Positions 7,931 to 15,909 of a stretch of 25,204 bases of DNA are shown here, in pieces (within the stretch, counting starts at the first letter, position 1; every line of letters starts with the position of its first letter). The notes beneath the pieces were generated by a model. The model made no database searches. It saw only the letters and a list, made by a program, of their open reading frames with translations, and was not told where the DNA came from. The position numbers and the translations under genes are program-made. This DNA comes from UBA1231 sp045652765 (GTDB lineage Bacteria; Bacillota_I; Bacilli_A; ML615J-28; CAG-313): assembly GCA_045652765.1 (NCBI GenBank), contig JAZOLG010000009.1:1-25204 (forward strand), read 5' to 3'.

Positions 7931-7935
7931 TTGAT

Positions 7936-7964
7936 ATTTTACCAAAAAGTGCATTTTTTGGCAA
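7936..7964 (-). promoter_or_regulatory. Sigma-A promoter of the S10 operon
   Basis: On the minus strand a -35 TTGCCA (7959-7964) and a -10 TAAAAT (7936-7941) are separated by exactly 17 nt. This is the only good promoter between the upstream terminator and rpsJ, so it should drive the whole ribosomal protein operon. Confidence 0.8.
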
Positions 7965-7982
7965 ATGATATGATAATTTTTT

Positions 7983-8020
7983 TATAAAAAAAGAAAAAGT
8001 CTCGAGTTTTCTCGAGACTA
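7983..8020 (-). terminator. Rho-independent terminator after the glycosyltransferase gene
   Basis: A perfect 9-bp stem, AGTCTCGAG (7998-8006) with CTCGAGACT (8011-8019), closes a 4-nt loop. On the minus strand it is followed by a T-rich tract (TTTTTCTTTTTTT). The stop codon of the upstream gene lies within the stem. It isolates the S10 operon from upstream transcription. Confidence 0.93.
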
Positions 8021-8899
8021 AAAGTTAATTTCTTCAAACGCTTTACCCATTTTTCCAAGTCGATAATCAAATCGTGCTTGTTTTATAATTTCTTTTTTTT
8101 CTCTATATTTTTTTTCAAAAATACGCATTTCTTTAAATTCAGCAGACTGAATTTTTTTATCTAGCTTTACATATTCTGGATCAGTATTTTTAAATTTATC
8201 CCATAGATACATTCTATTTCTAGTTTCGTAATATATATCATATATCTCTCTAGCATACCCATGATAATTATGCCACAAGAAACTCTTAGTCAACATTTTA
8301 AAGTTTCTGTTACGTAATATTAAATTATTCATTAGTATTATTTTATACCCCATTTGTCTAACTGTTAAACAGTAATCATAATCAAATGTAGTTTGATAAT
8401 ATGGCAAATAGAAACCTTCCGTTTGTTTATATATATTCAAATTAATAAAAGCTCCAGTAAGGTTAGCACCTAAAACTTCCCTGTAAACTTCTTTTGTATC
8501 GTTTTTGCCTTCGCATGTCAAAACAGGGATTGGAGTAATAACAGCCGCATTTTTATTTATTTCTTCTTGTATAATCATTTTTTTGATTTCTCTATATGCG
8601 CCATCTTCATAGAAATATCCTGTTTCTAATATATTCGCATAATCAGCACCAACTTTAATGGCATGATTAACAGCATCACTATAATTAGCAACTTGACCTT
8701 TGTTAGGCAAATCAGCATACTCAATGTTTTTATACATTTTTAATACGTCAATTAATGTAGATTGTGGATATTTATAATAGTTGAATATATATAACGTATC
8801 AACATCTTTAGAGTAAGTTAGCATGTCTGTGATAGTTCTTTCCAAGTTTTCGGATCCTTCTATTCTTTTATACAACAATAAATAAGCTACAAATTTCAT
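8018..8899 (-). CDS. GT-A-type (family 2-like) glycosyltransferase, possibly rhamnosyltransferase-like
   Basis: The 293-residue product has features of family 2 glycosyltransferases of the rhamnosyltransferase type. An NKGQVANYSDA segment (66-76) resembles the N-x-G-x-x-x-N nucleotide-binding region. GANLTGAFINLNIY (144-157) is followed by FDYDYCLTVRQMGYKI (172-187), matching the acceptor-side 'fD.D...R....G' motif, and YYETRNRMYLW (223-233) resembles the YYxxRN motif of rhamnosyltransferases. The usual DxD after the Rossmann half is replaced by LETGY (91-95), so metal binding or activity is uncertain. No membrane segment is visible and the C-terminus is highly charged. The start at 8899 is preferred over GTG 8911 because GGTGAT precedes it. 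It is monocistronic, with no cell-envelope genes nearby. Confidence 0.7.
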   Translation of the reverse strand: MKFVAYLLLYKRIEGSENLERTITDMLTYSKDVDTLYIFNYYKYPQSTLIDVLKMYKNIEYADLPNKGQVANYSDAVNHAIKVGADYANILETGYFYEDGAYREIKKMIIQEEINKNAAVITPIPVLTCEGKNDTKEVYREVLGANLTGAFINLNIYKQTEGFYLPYYQTTFDYDYCLTVRQMGYKIILMNNLILRNRNFKMLTKSFLWHNYHGYAREIYDIYYETRNRMYLWDKFKNTDPEYVKLDKKIQSAEFKEMRIFEKKYREKKEIIKQARFDYRLGKMGKAFEEINF

Positions 8900-8915
8900 T
8901 TTAATCACCACATTA

Positions 8916-8944
8916 ATTATATATATATTATTTGAATTTGTAAA
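8916..8944 (-). promoter_or_regulatory. Sigma-A promoter of the glycosyltransferase gene
   Basis: Minus strand: -35 TTTACA (8939-8944), 17-nt spacer, -10 TATAAT (8916-8921). The predicted start falls about 10 nt before the ATG at 8899, so the leader is very short. The -35 abuts the end of the fba terminator. Confidence 0.7.
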
Positions 8945-8975
8945 ATAAAAAGTAAGTTTTTCAGCAAAACTTACT
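8941..8975 (-). terminator. Rho-independent terminator after fba
   Basis: A 10-bp perfect stem (8951-8960 with 8966-8975) closes a 5-nt loop and is followed on the minus strand by TTTTATTTTA. It lies 16 nt past the fba stop. Confidence 0.9.
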
Positions 8976-8991
8976 CTTATATATATGCTAA

Positions 8992-9852
8992 TTAGTTTTT
9001 ATTTACTGAACCAAATACATTCATTTTTTCAGTAACTGCTTGTACAATTCCTTTAGTAGCAGGTCCTAAAAGTTTTCTTGGATCATAAACTTCTGCGTTT
9101 TTAGGATCAGCTAAGAAATCTCTTAAAATTTTATTAAATGCTAATTGGCATTCAGTATTAACATTAATTTTACAAGTACCTAAAGATATAGCGCGTTTAA
9201 TTAATTCATCTGGAATACCAGTACCGCCATGAAGAACAAGTGGTTTTTGAGTAGCTAAGCCAATTTCTTCCATTTCTTTAAATCCTAAAACTGGTTCACC
9301 TTTGTATGGGCCATGAACTGATCCTAAAGCAGGCGCTAAAGCATCAATTTCAGCATCTTTACATAAAGATACACATTCACCACAGTCAGCATATTTAATT
9401 CCACCAATTACTCCGTCTTCATTTCCACCAACTGTTCCAAGTTCAGCCTCAACACTTACACCTCTTGCATGAGCATAATCAACAACTTCTTTAGTCATTT
9501 TGATGTTTTCTGCAAGTGGATGATGAGATCCATCGATCATAACAGATGTAAATCCAGCATCGATAGCTTTTTTACAATTTTCAAAACTTTGACCATGGTC
9601 TAAATGTAATGCTACATCAACAGTAATGTTTAAGTTTTTAATTAAACCTTTAACCATACCAACAACTGTATCAAATCCACCCATATATTTTGCTGCACCT
9701 TCAGATACACCAAGAATAACAGGAGAATTATTTTCTTGAGCTGTTGATAAAATTGCTTTTGTCCATTCAAGGTTATTAATATTGAATTGACCAACCGCGA
9801 ATTTTTCTTTTCTTGCTTTTTCAAGCATACCAGTCATACTAACTAGTGCCAT
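8992..9852 (-). CDS. fba: Class II fructose-1,6-bisphosphate aldolase
   Basis: This zinc-dependent aldolase reversibly cleaves fructose 1,6-bisphosphate to dihydroxyacetone phosphate and glyceraldehyde 3-phosphate in cytosolic glycolysis. The 286-residue product starts MALVSMTGMLEKARKEKFAV. It has VALHLDHGQSFE with the catalytic Asp and a zinc-ligand His (D85, H86), the DGSHHPLAENI loop, EAELGTVGG, LVLHGGTGIPDE and CKINVNTECQ for phosphate binding. Length is typical of the Bacillus FbaA type. The start at 9852 is chosen because GGAGG lies 8 nt upstream; the ATG at 9867 overlaps that site. It is monocistronic with its own promoter and terminator. Confidence 0.97.
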   Translation of the reverse strand: MALVSMTGMLEKARKEKFAVGQFNINNLEWTKAILSTAQENNSPVILGVSEGAAKYMGGFDTVVGMVKGLIKNLNITVDVALHLDHGQSFENCKKAIDAGFTSVMIDGSHHPLAENIKMTKEVVDYAHARGVSVEAELGTVGGNEDGVIGGIKYADCGECVSLCKDAEIDALAPALGSVHGPYKGEPVLGFKEMEEIGLATQKPLVLHGGTGIPDELIKRAISLGTCKINVNTECQLAFNKILRDFLADPKNAEVYDPRKLLGPATKGIVQAVTEKMNVFGSVNKN

Positions 9853-9894
9853 TTTAAATACCTCCAAAATTGTAAATTTTATTTTTTCGACACT

Positions 9895-9923
9895 ATTATA
9901 TCATAACGTGTTATTTTTTGCAA
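9895..9923 (-). promoter_or_regulatory. Consensus sigma-A promoter of fba
   Basis: Minus strand: -35 TTGCAA (9918-9923), 17-nt spacer, -10 TATAAT (9895-9900). Close to full consensus, consistent with strong constitutive expression of a glycolytic gene. Confidence 0.85.
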
Positions 9924-9940
9924 AAGATTTATATTTTAAT

Positions 9941-9969
9941 AAAAAATAAGCAGCAACATTGCCGCTTAT
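9941..9969 (-). terminator. Rho-independent terminator after spoVT
   Basis: The arms at 9946-9956 and 9959-9969 are complementary with one G-U pair. The innermost pairs must open to form the loop. On the minus strand a TTTTTT run follows. The spoVT stop codon is inside the stem. Confidence 0.85.
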
Positions 9970-10493
9970 CCTTCTAAATATCTGCTCATAAATGTACTAC
10001 TAAATTCAACTAACGACTTTTCAACATCACCTATTTTATCGCTACTAACGATAACACAACCAATAATATCTCCATAAACATTTATAGGTTTTAATATTGC
10101 CGGTTTTTTCATATCAATGTTTTCACAAATTTCAAATTTATCTGTTGAATCAATCACTTGGGTATTTCTTTTTTGTATTTTATCCTCAAGCCTCAAGGTA
10201 ATTCTTCTACCAACAATGTCTTTACGATAATTTCCGGCTACCGCTATTATTTTTTCATTGTCAGTAATTACTATATCTTTTTTGTTTGATGCGTAAATAC
10301 TATCGACAAATTCACTTACAAAGTCGTTAACGTTTTGAACTGGCGAATATTTTTTTAATACGATTTTGTCAGTTCCATCTACAAAGATTTCCAATGATTC
10401 TCCCTCTTTAATTCGCATCGTTCTTCTTACTTCTTTTGGCACAACAATGCGACCCAAATCATCAATTCTTCTTACTACTCCCGTTGCTTTCAT
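9966..10493 (-). CDS. spoVT: Stage V sporulation protein T (AbrB-type transcription factor)
   Basis: SpoVT is a forespore transcription regulator that fine-tunes sigma-G-dependent genes needed for spore germination and resistance. The 175-residue product has an N-terminal swapped-hairpin AbrB domain, MKATGVVRRIDDLGRIVVPK through LEIFVD (about 1-45), nearly identical in pattern to Bacillus SpoVT. A C-terminal GAF-like domain (about 55-175) includes GRRITLRLEDKIQ and GDIIGCVIVSSD. The length matches the family (about 178) and excludes short AbrB or Abh. GAGGTG lies upstream of the ATG. It lies 55 nt after mfd, the same order as in Bacillus. A 25-bp palindrome and a sigma-G/F-like promoter lie in that gap. 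Confidence 0.95.
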   Translation of the reverse strand: MKATGVVRRIDDLGRIVVPKEVRRTMRIKEGESLEIFVDGTDKIVLKKYSPVQNVNDFVSEFVDSIYASNKKDIVITDNEKIIAVAGNYRKDIVGRRITLRLEDKIQKRNTQVIDSTDKFEICENIDMKKPAILKPINVYGDIIGCVIVSSDKIGDVEKSLVEFSSTFMSRYLEG

Positions 10494-10500
10494 TATATAT

Positions 10501-10525
10501 ACACCTCATAATTATTATGTGGTGT
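10501..10525 (-). promoter_or_regulatory. 25-bp palindrome upstream of spoVT, candidate operator
   Basis: ACACC-t-CATAAT-t-ATTATG-t-GGTGT is a perfect inverted repeat apart from its centre (10513) and one symmetric T/T mismatch (10506/10520). It spans the spoVT ribosome-binding site and lies just below a TATAAT (10535-10540). Bacillus SpoVT represses its own gene, so an autoregulatory operator is plausible. An RNA hairpin masking the ribosome-binding site is the alternative. Confidence 0.6.
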
Positions 10526-10541
10526 TTTTTTAACATTATAC
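10513..10541 (-). promoter_or_regulatory. Sigma-G/F-like (forespore) promoter of spoVT
   Basis: Minus strand: GTATA (10537-10541), 17-nt spacer, CATAATA (10513-10519). This fits the sigma-G pattern GHATR-17/18-CATnHTA completely. A sigma-A-like TATAAT at 10535-10540 overlaps the -35 but lacks a good -35 of its own. The predicted start falls very close to the ribosome-binding site, which is the main weakness. Confidence 0.5.
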
Positions 10542-10548
10542 CTTTATT

Positions 10549-13500
10549 TTACATTTTTTCCATAAACATAATTAATTGATATATATAGCTGTTATCAGAA
10601 TACATTTGATTTGTTTCATTAATATTGATAGTTATATATATTTTGTTTTGTTTATATTCATATATCCATCTAGGAGCAATATTTTTTGCAGTTTGTAAAA
10701 AATATATATATTGAATATTCTTAGTATGGTCTTGGTCGAAATTCAATTCAACTTTATTATCCAAAACTTTATATTTTTCTATGCCTTTTTGTTTCAATAA
10801 TGTTTCCAAATATTTGCTGTATATATATATTTTAAGTTCATTATTAAGTTTTCCATAACGATCTGTAAATTCTTGAACTAAGTTTTCTGCTTGTTCTTTA
10901 GTATACACTTTACTGATAGATTGATGAATATCGATTTTTATTGCATCATCATCTACATATGTTGAATCAACTGTTTTGGAAACATTTAAATTGTATTGTG
11001 TTTCGTTTTCTTTTTCTTTTGTTATTCCTTTTTCTTCTTCTAAGGTCTCTTCTAACATTTGCATATATAATTCAATACCTATATCATTAATAAATCCTGA
11101 TTGTTCACTACCAAGTATATCTCCTGCCCCTCTAATTGACAAATCACGCATAGCTATTTTGTATCCACTTCCAAGAGCCGTAAATTCTTTTATAGCATTT
11201 AATCTTTTTTCTGCGACATCCGTTAGTCTTGTATCTGAATCATACATTAAATACGCGTAAGCTACTTGTTCACTTCTTCCAACTCTACCTCTTATTTGAT
11301 AAAGTTGTGATAATCCTAAGTGATCAGCTTGTTCAATTATTAAAGTGTTTGCATTAGGAATATCCATTCCAGTTTCAACAATTGTTGTACAAACTAAAAC
11401 ATCGTATTTTTTATCTAAAAAATCATTTAATACTTCCTCAATATTTTCTTTATCCATTTTGCCATGAATAATTGCAACTTTTGCTTTAGGAATTAGTCGT
11501 TTTATTTTGGATGCTATAATATCTAATTTATCAATTCTATTTAATAAATAAAATGTTTGACCACCTCTTGACATTTCTCTATAAATTGCTTCTCTAATTA
11601 CTGATTCATTAGATTTTAAAACATAGGTTTGAATACTTTTTCTATTAATTGGTGGTGTTTCAATTAAACTCATTTCTTTAAGTCCAGATAACGACATTTG
11701 TAATGTTCTTGGTATTGGTGTTGCTGATAAAGACAAAACATCCACATTAGCTTTAAGATGCTTTATTTTTTCTTTATGTAATACACCAAATCTTTGTTCC
11801 TCATCAATGATTAACATACCAAGATTTTTAAAACGAATATCATCAGAAAGTAATCTATGAGTACCTATTACAATGTCAACATATCCTTTTTCTAATCCCT
11901 CTAATACAATTTTAACATGTTTAGGTTCTACAAAGCGGTTTAAAAGTTCTACTCTCATCCCATACTTTTCAAATCTTTCTTTAAAAGAATAATAATGTTG
12001 TCTTGTTAAAACAGTAGTAGGGGCCAAAACAGCAACTTGTTTACCATTATCTACTGCTTTAAATGCGGCACGCATCGCAACTTCAGTTTTTCCAAATCCT
12101 ACATCACCACATATGAGTCTATCTACTGGTTTGGATGATTCCATATCTTTTTTTACATCTTCAATAGCTTTAATTTGATCAACTGTTTCAATAAAATCAA
12201 AATCATTTTCAAACATTAATTGTTCTTCAGAATCTTTATTATATATATATCCTTTCAACGATTCTCTTTTTGCTTGGGTTTTAATTAAATCTTTCGCAAT
12301 TGCTATAAGTTTTTCTTTTACTTTAGCTTTTTTCTTTTCCCATTCTTTTGTGTTTAATTTAGTTAGTTTAGGAACTTTATCAAAACTTCCTAAATACTTT
12401 TGTAATATATATACTTTTTCAACTGGTACATATAGTTTTCCATCATCTGCATATTCAATCATTAGATAATCGTTTTTTGTTTTTTTATTATCAATGGTTT
12501 TTATTCCTTTATATTGCCCGATACCATAATCTTGATGAACAATATAATCTCCTATTGTTAATTCTTCTTTACTATATATTTGAACTGTTTTATTTTGTTC
12601 TTTATTATATTTGGACTTTTTGTATATTTTGTTAGCAGCAAACTCTTTTGGAGTTATAACTTCAACATTTAATTCATAGTCTACATAACCTATTGCATTA
12701 TTTGAGACTAACAAGTTAATTTTTTCTTTTGATATTGTATCATTTTGATTATATTTGATTTGTTCTGAGTCCAATAAATCTTTTATTAGTTTAAGTTTGG
12801 TTTCATCATAATGTGTCAATATATATGTTTTATTTTGATTAAGTTTAAACTCTTTTATCATACTTGGCAAATAGTTATTATATTCTACATTGTTAGCAGT
12901 TTGTATGTCTAACGATAAAGCGGCTTTTATTTCTTTATTTTCGACCCCAAAACTCTCAAATATTAAACTTTTGTCACTACATGCAAGTATTTCATCTAAT
13001 GTTTTGAAGAATTCCATATTAAGCACATATTTAGTGTTAGATATGTATTCATACAATTCACTATAATTGATTTGTTCTTTATCTTTTGCTTTAAGATAGT
13101 TTGAGACAATAATGATTTTTTCATCAAGTAGATCTGTAAATGTCTGGAAAGTCGGATCAATATAAGGTAAGTATAAATATAATTGATCGAGTTGATAGTG
13201 TTGTTCAATATTATTTAGAACACTTATTGTCTTTTCATTATAAAGTTGAGTATCTAATATTCTATCTTTAATGGCTGAAATTTCATTATCATCATAAACG
13301 ATATCATAGAAAGGATATATATGTATTTCATTTAACTTTTCAATACTTCTTTGAGTTGATACATCAAATATTTTGATATTATCTATTTCATTATCAAAAA
13401 ATTCTATTCTAACCGGATTATCTATGTTAATAGGAAATACATCTATAACACTTCCTCGAACACTATATGTCCCAGGATTTTCTACTATTGTTACTTTTTG

Positions 13501-13983
13501 ATATCCTCTTATAACTAAATCTTTTAACAACACATCTCTATTATATATATCTTCTTTTTTTAATTTTAATATAGATTTTTTTAATTTTTCTTTATTTAAT
13601 GTGTTTCTTGTAATTCCTTCAACTGATGTAATAATAATTTGAGGAATATTATTAATGATTTTAAATATTGTTTTTATTCTTTCTAATCGATATGAGTTAC
13701 TTGATGCTATAAGCTCACTTGCTACTAGTTCTTCAACAGGAAAAAAGCTGATTTGATCAGCTTCGGTTAATTCCAAGTAATCTTCATAAGCTTTACTTGC
13801 TTCAAATATATTAGGATATACTACAACGATTGTTTTATTTAGTTTATTAAATAACTTGAAAGTTAACAATTTTTGAATTGTATTTGCAGAATTATATATA
13901 TATGAATTTTTAGAATCAATAATTTGATCTACAATTTTGTCATATTTAGGTAGACTATTAAAATATTTAACAATATCAAACAT
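10549..13983 (-). CDS. mfd: Transcription-repair coupling factor Mfd
   Basis: Mfd is a DNA translocase that removes RNA polymerase stalled at lesions and recruits UvrA. The 1144-residue protein has UvrB-like N-terminal modules (about 1-330), a CarD-like RNA polymerase interaction domain starting GDYIVHQDYGIGQYKG (about 477), and a RecG-like superfamily 2 motor. The motor carries Walker A GDVGFGKTEVA (about 625), APTTVLTRQH, DEEQRFGV (about 725), SATPIPRTLQ, and the distal motifs IVETGMDIPNANTLI and QLYQIRGRVGRS. A C-terminal regulatory domain follows. It starts at MFDIVKYFN, overlapping the pth stop by one base (TAATG), as in many Bacillota. Length is normal. Many ATA codons are used, unlike the ribosomal genes. 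Confidence 0.97.
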   Translation of the reverse strand: MFDIVKYFNSLPKYDKIVDQIIDSKNSYIYNSANTIQKLLTFKLFNKLNKTIVVVYPNIFEASKAYEDYLELTEADQISFFPVEELVASELIASSNSYRLERIKTIFKIINNIPQIIITSVEGITRNTLNKEKLKKSILKLKKEDIYNRDVLLKDLVIRGYQKVTIVENPGTYSVRGSVIDVFPINIDNPVRIEFFDNEIDNIKIFDVSTQRSIEKLNEIHIYPFYDIVYDDNEISAIKDRILDTQLYNEKTISVLNNIEQHYQLDQLYLYLPYIDPTFQTFTDLLDEKIIIVSNYLKAKDKEQINYSELYEYISNTKYVLNMEFFKTLDEILACSDKSLIFESFGVENKEIKAALSLDIQTANNVEYNNYLPSMIKEFKLNQNKTYILTHYDETKLKLIKDLLDSEQIKYNQNDTISKEKINLLVSNNAIGYVDYELNVEVITPKEFAANKIYKKSKYNKEQNKTVQIYSKEELTIGDYIVHQDYGIGQYKGIKTIDNKKTKNDYLMIEYADDGKLYVPVEKVYILQKYLGSFDKVPKLTKLNTKEWEKKKAKVKEKLIAIAKDLIKTQAKRESLKGYIYNKDSEEQLMFENDFDFIETVDQIKAIEDVKKDMESSKPVDRLICGDVGFGKTEVAMRAAFKAVDNGKQVAVLAPTTVLTRQHYYSFKERFEKYGMRVELLNRFVEPKHVKIVLEGLEKGYVDIVIGTHRLLSDDIRFKNLGMLIIDEEQRFGVLHKEKIKHLKANVDVLSLSATPIPRTLQMSLSGLKEMSLIETPPINRKSIQTYVLKSNESVIREAIYREMSRGGQTFYLLNRIDKLDIIASKIKRLIPKAKVAIIHGKMDKENIEEVLNDFLDKKYDVLVCTTIVETGMDIPNANTLIIEQADHLGLSQLYQIRGRVGRSEQVAYAYLMYDSDTRLTDVAEKRLNAIKEFTALGSGYKIAMRDLSIRGAGDILGSEQSGFINDIGIELYMQMLEETLEEEKGITKEKENETQYNLNVSKTVDSTYVDDDAIKIDIHQSISKVYTKEQAENLVQEFTDRYGKLNNELKIYIYSKYLETLLKQKGIEKYKVLDNKVELNFDQDHTKNIQYIYFLQTAKNIAPRWIYEYKQNKIYITININETNQMYSDNSYIYQLIMFMEKM

Positions 13984-14531
13984 TAGTTATATCTATTCAT
14001 TAAAAAGTCAATCCCTTTAGCTAGGTAATCAATGATTAAATTTGGTGCTAAAGAAACAGCTTCTTCTATAAAAGGTCTTTCGCTAGGTTTAAATTTACCT
14101 AAAACATGTTCTATATTATCTTGTGATCTACCGATTCCAATTCTAATTCGTTTAAAATCTTGTGTTTGGATATGTGCTATTATTGACTTCATTCCATTGT
14201 GACCACCAGCTGAACCAAATTTACGGATGCGAATTTTGCCAACTTCTAAATCCATATCGTCATATACAACAATTAATTCACTTGGATCAATGTTCCAATA
14301 ATTTAATACTTTGATAACAGCATTACCTGAATTATTCATATATGTAACTGGCTTAACTAATAAATGTTTTTTGCCATCAATATATATATCTGCAATATAT
14401 GCTTCTTTTTGTTTATCTAAAACAAATGAAGCATTATAACTTTCTGCAAGTTTATCTACAAACATAAACCCAACATTATGTCTTGTTTGTTCATACTTTA
14501 TTCCGGGATTACCAAGTCCTACGATAACCAT
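13983..14531 (-). CDS. pth: Peptidyl-tRNA hydrolase
   Basis: Pth releases tRNA from prematurely dropped peptidyl-tRNA. The 182-residue product starts MVIVGLGNPGIKYEQTRHNVGF, with the family's Asn8 and catalytic His18. It also has KPVTYMNNSG, VVYDDMDLEVGKIRIR and GSAGGHNGMKSI, which supply the other conserved active-site Asn and Asp residues. GAAGGA lies 7 nt before the ATG. In Bacillus the gene is spoVC and precedes fin and mfd; here it touches mfd directly and fin is absent. Upstream folD is 14 nt away, so they are probably co-transcribed. Confidence 0.97.
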   Translation of the reverse strand: MVIVGLGNPGIKYEQTRHNVGFMFVDKLAESYNASFVLDKQKEAYIADIYIDGKKHLLVKPVTYMNNSGNAVIKVLNYWNIDPSELIVVYDDMDLEVGKIRIRKFGSAGGHNGMKSIIAHIQTQDFKRIRIGIGRSQDNIEHVLGKFKPSERPFIEEAVSLAPNLIIDYLAKGIDFLMNRYN

Positions 14532-14545
14532 ATTAATCCTTCTTT

Positions 14546-15385
14546 CTATTTTCTTTTATATGCAATTAATGTATTAGTCAAAAGCATTGCAATAGTGAGT
14601 GGTCCAACTCCACCAGGAACTGGAGTAATATAAGACACTTTTTTAGAAACATTTTCAAAATCAACATCACCGCAAAGACCAAATTCGTCTCTATTCATTC
14701 CCACGTCTATAACAATTGCGTTATCTTTAACCATATCTTCTTTTATAAATTTACTTTTACCTATTGCTACTACAAGCAAATCAGCTTTATTCGTTACATT
14801 TTTTAAATCTTTTGTTTTAGAATGACATATAGTCACTGTCGCATTTTTATCTAATAGCATAACACCCATAGGTTTTCCTACAATATTACTTCTACCAACT
14901 ACGACAGCATTCATTCCTGTAATATCTATATTATATGCTTCTAAAAGTTTAATAATACCAAAAGGGGTTGCACTTTTAAAGCATTCTAATCCACTAAATA
15001 ATTTTCCTTTATTTTCAATTCCAAAACCGTCAACATCTTTTGTTGATGAAATAGTATTTATAATTAATTGTTCATCTATATGTTTAGGGAGTGGCAGTTG
15101 AACAATTATTCCATCAATTTCGTCGTCATTATTTAAAGATTTTACCAAAGAAATTAATTCTTCATTTGTTACAGTCTCTTCTTTTTTAATTAAAGTAGAT
15201 TTAATTCCTGTATATTCACAAGCTTTAATTTTATTTTTTACATAAATTTGACTGGCCATCACATTGCCTACCAATACAATTGCAATATGAGGAGCTCTTC
15301 TATTTTCATTTACAATTATCTCTACTTCTTTTTTTAAACTCTCTTTAATATCTTTTGATACTTTTTTTCCATCTAATATGATCAT
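14546..15385 (-). CDS. folD: Bifunctional methylenetetrahydrofolate dehydrogenase/cyclohydrolase
   Basis: FolD interconverts 5,10-methylene-, 5,10-methenyl- and 10-formyl-tetrahydrofolate in the cytosol, feeding purine synthesis and formyl-methionyl-tRNA. The 279-residue product has the catalytic YxxxK at Y48 and K52 (YVKNKIKACEYTGI), DGIIVQLPLPKHI, the dinucleotide-binding GRSNIVGKPMGVML, and the C-terminal VPGGVGPLTIAML. The ATG at 15385 gives the family start MIILDGKKVSK. A TTG at 15400 is possible but adds five non-conserved residues. No strong ribosome-binding site is visible, so translation may be coupled to the gene 21 nt upstream. Confidence 0.96.
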   Translation of the reverse strand: MIILDGKKVSKDIKESLKKEVEIIVNENRRAPHIAIVLVGNVMASQIYVKNKIKACEYTGIKSTLIKKEETVTNEELISLVKSLNNDDEIDGIIVQLPLPKHIDEQLIINTISSTKDVDGFGIENKGKLFSGLECFKSATPFGIIKLLEAYNIDITGMNAVVVGRSNIVGKPMGVMLLDKNATVTICHSKTKDLKNVTNKADLLVVAIGKSKFIKEDMVKDNAIVIDVGMNRDEFGLCGDVDFENVSKKVSYITPVPGGVGPLTIAMLLTNTLIAYKRK

Positions 15386-15406
15386 ATATATATATCTCAA
15401 GACAAA

Positions 15407-15892
15407 TTATTGTCTTTCTTTCTCATCATTTTGTTTTTCTTTCAATTCTTTGGCATATTCTATTGCGTTTTCAAATAACAAATCACAACTTTTACTTGTC
15501 GGATTATTAGCAATACAATTGCTTTCTATGTTTTCTTTTCCTAAAAATTTAATTATTTCTTCTTTAGTTGGGTTTTCGATAGAGAAAACTGCTTTCATAA
15601 TGTCTTTTAAATATATTTTTCTACAATAGCACACAACATATTCAAAGAAATTGCTTTTAAACCAAATTGGTACTTTTACTTCTGTTTTTTCAATCAAAGC
15701 ACCTAAATCACTAAAATATGCCGCGTTACATTTTCCATTTAAACATAAATAGAAATGATCGTTAATGTTTATATTTTCATTTGTCAAATTAATAACTGTA
15801 GCAGTTTCTACACCAATTGCTGTTGCACCACAAACCGGACAAACTTTTCCACATGTTGATTGACAAGTACTACAATTTTTATCGCATTCCAT
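15407..15892 (-). CDS. CopZ N-domain-like cysteine-rich Fe-S/zinc protein
   Basis: The 161-residue product resembles the N-terminal domain of Archaeoglobus CopZ and related clostridial 2Fe-2S proteins. After a short Cys-rich N-terminus (MECDKNCSTCQSTCGKVC) comes a CPVCG zinc-ribbon half (about 18-22). FYLCLNGKCNAAYFSD, VVCYCRKIYLKDI and NCIANNPTSKSC match the family pattern 'fC.n..C..vYF', 'vCYC' and 'C...NP...C'. There is no membrane segment. The function of this family is not settled; roles in copper or iron-sulfur chemistry are proposed. The ATG at 15892 is chosen because GGAGG lies 7 nt upstream and the ATG at 15913 precedes that site. It leads the folD-pth-mfd group. Confidence 0.8.
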   Translation of the reverse strand: MECDKNCSTCQSTCGKVCPVCGATAIGVETATVINLTNENININDHFYLCLNGKCNAAYFSDLGALIEKTEVKVPIWFKSNFFEYVVCYCRKIYLKDIMKAVFSIENPTKEEIIKFLGKENIESNCIANNPTSKSCDLLFENAIEYAKELKEKQNDEKERQ

Positions 15893-15909
15893 TTTTTTGC
15901 CTCCATAAT

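Noticed and set aside
15386..15400. TTG start of folD at 15400.
   Set aside because: It adds five residues not found in the family and has no better ribosome-binding site than the ATG at 15385.
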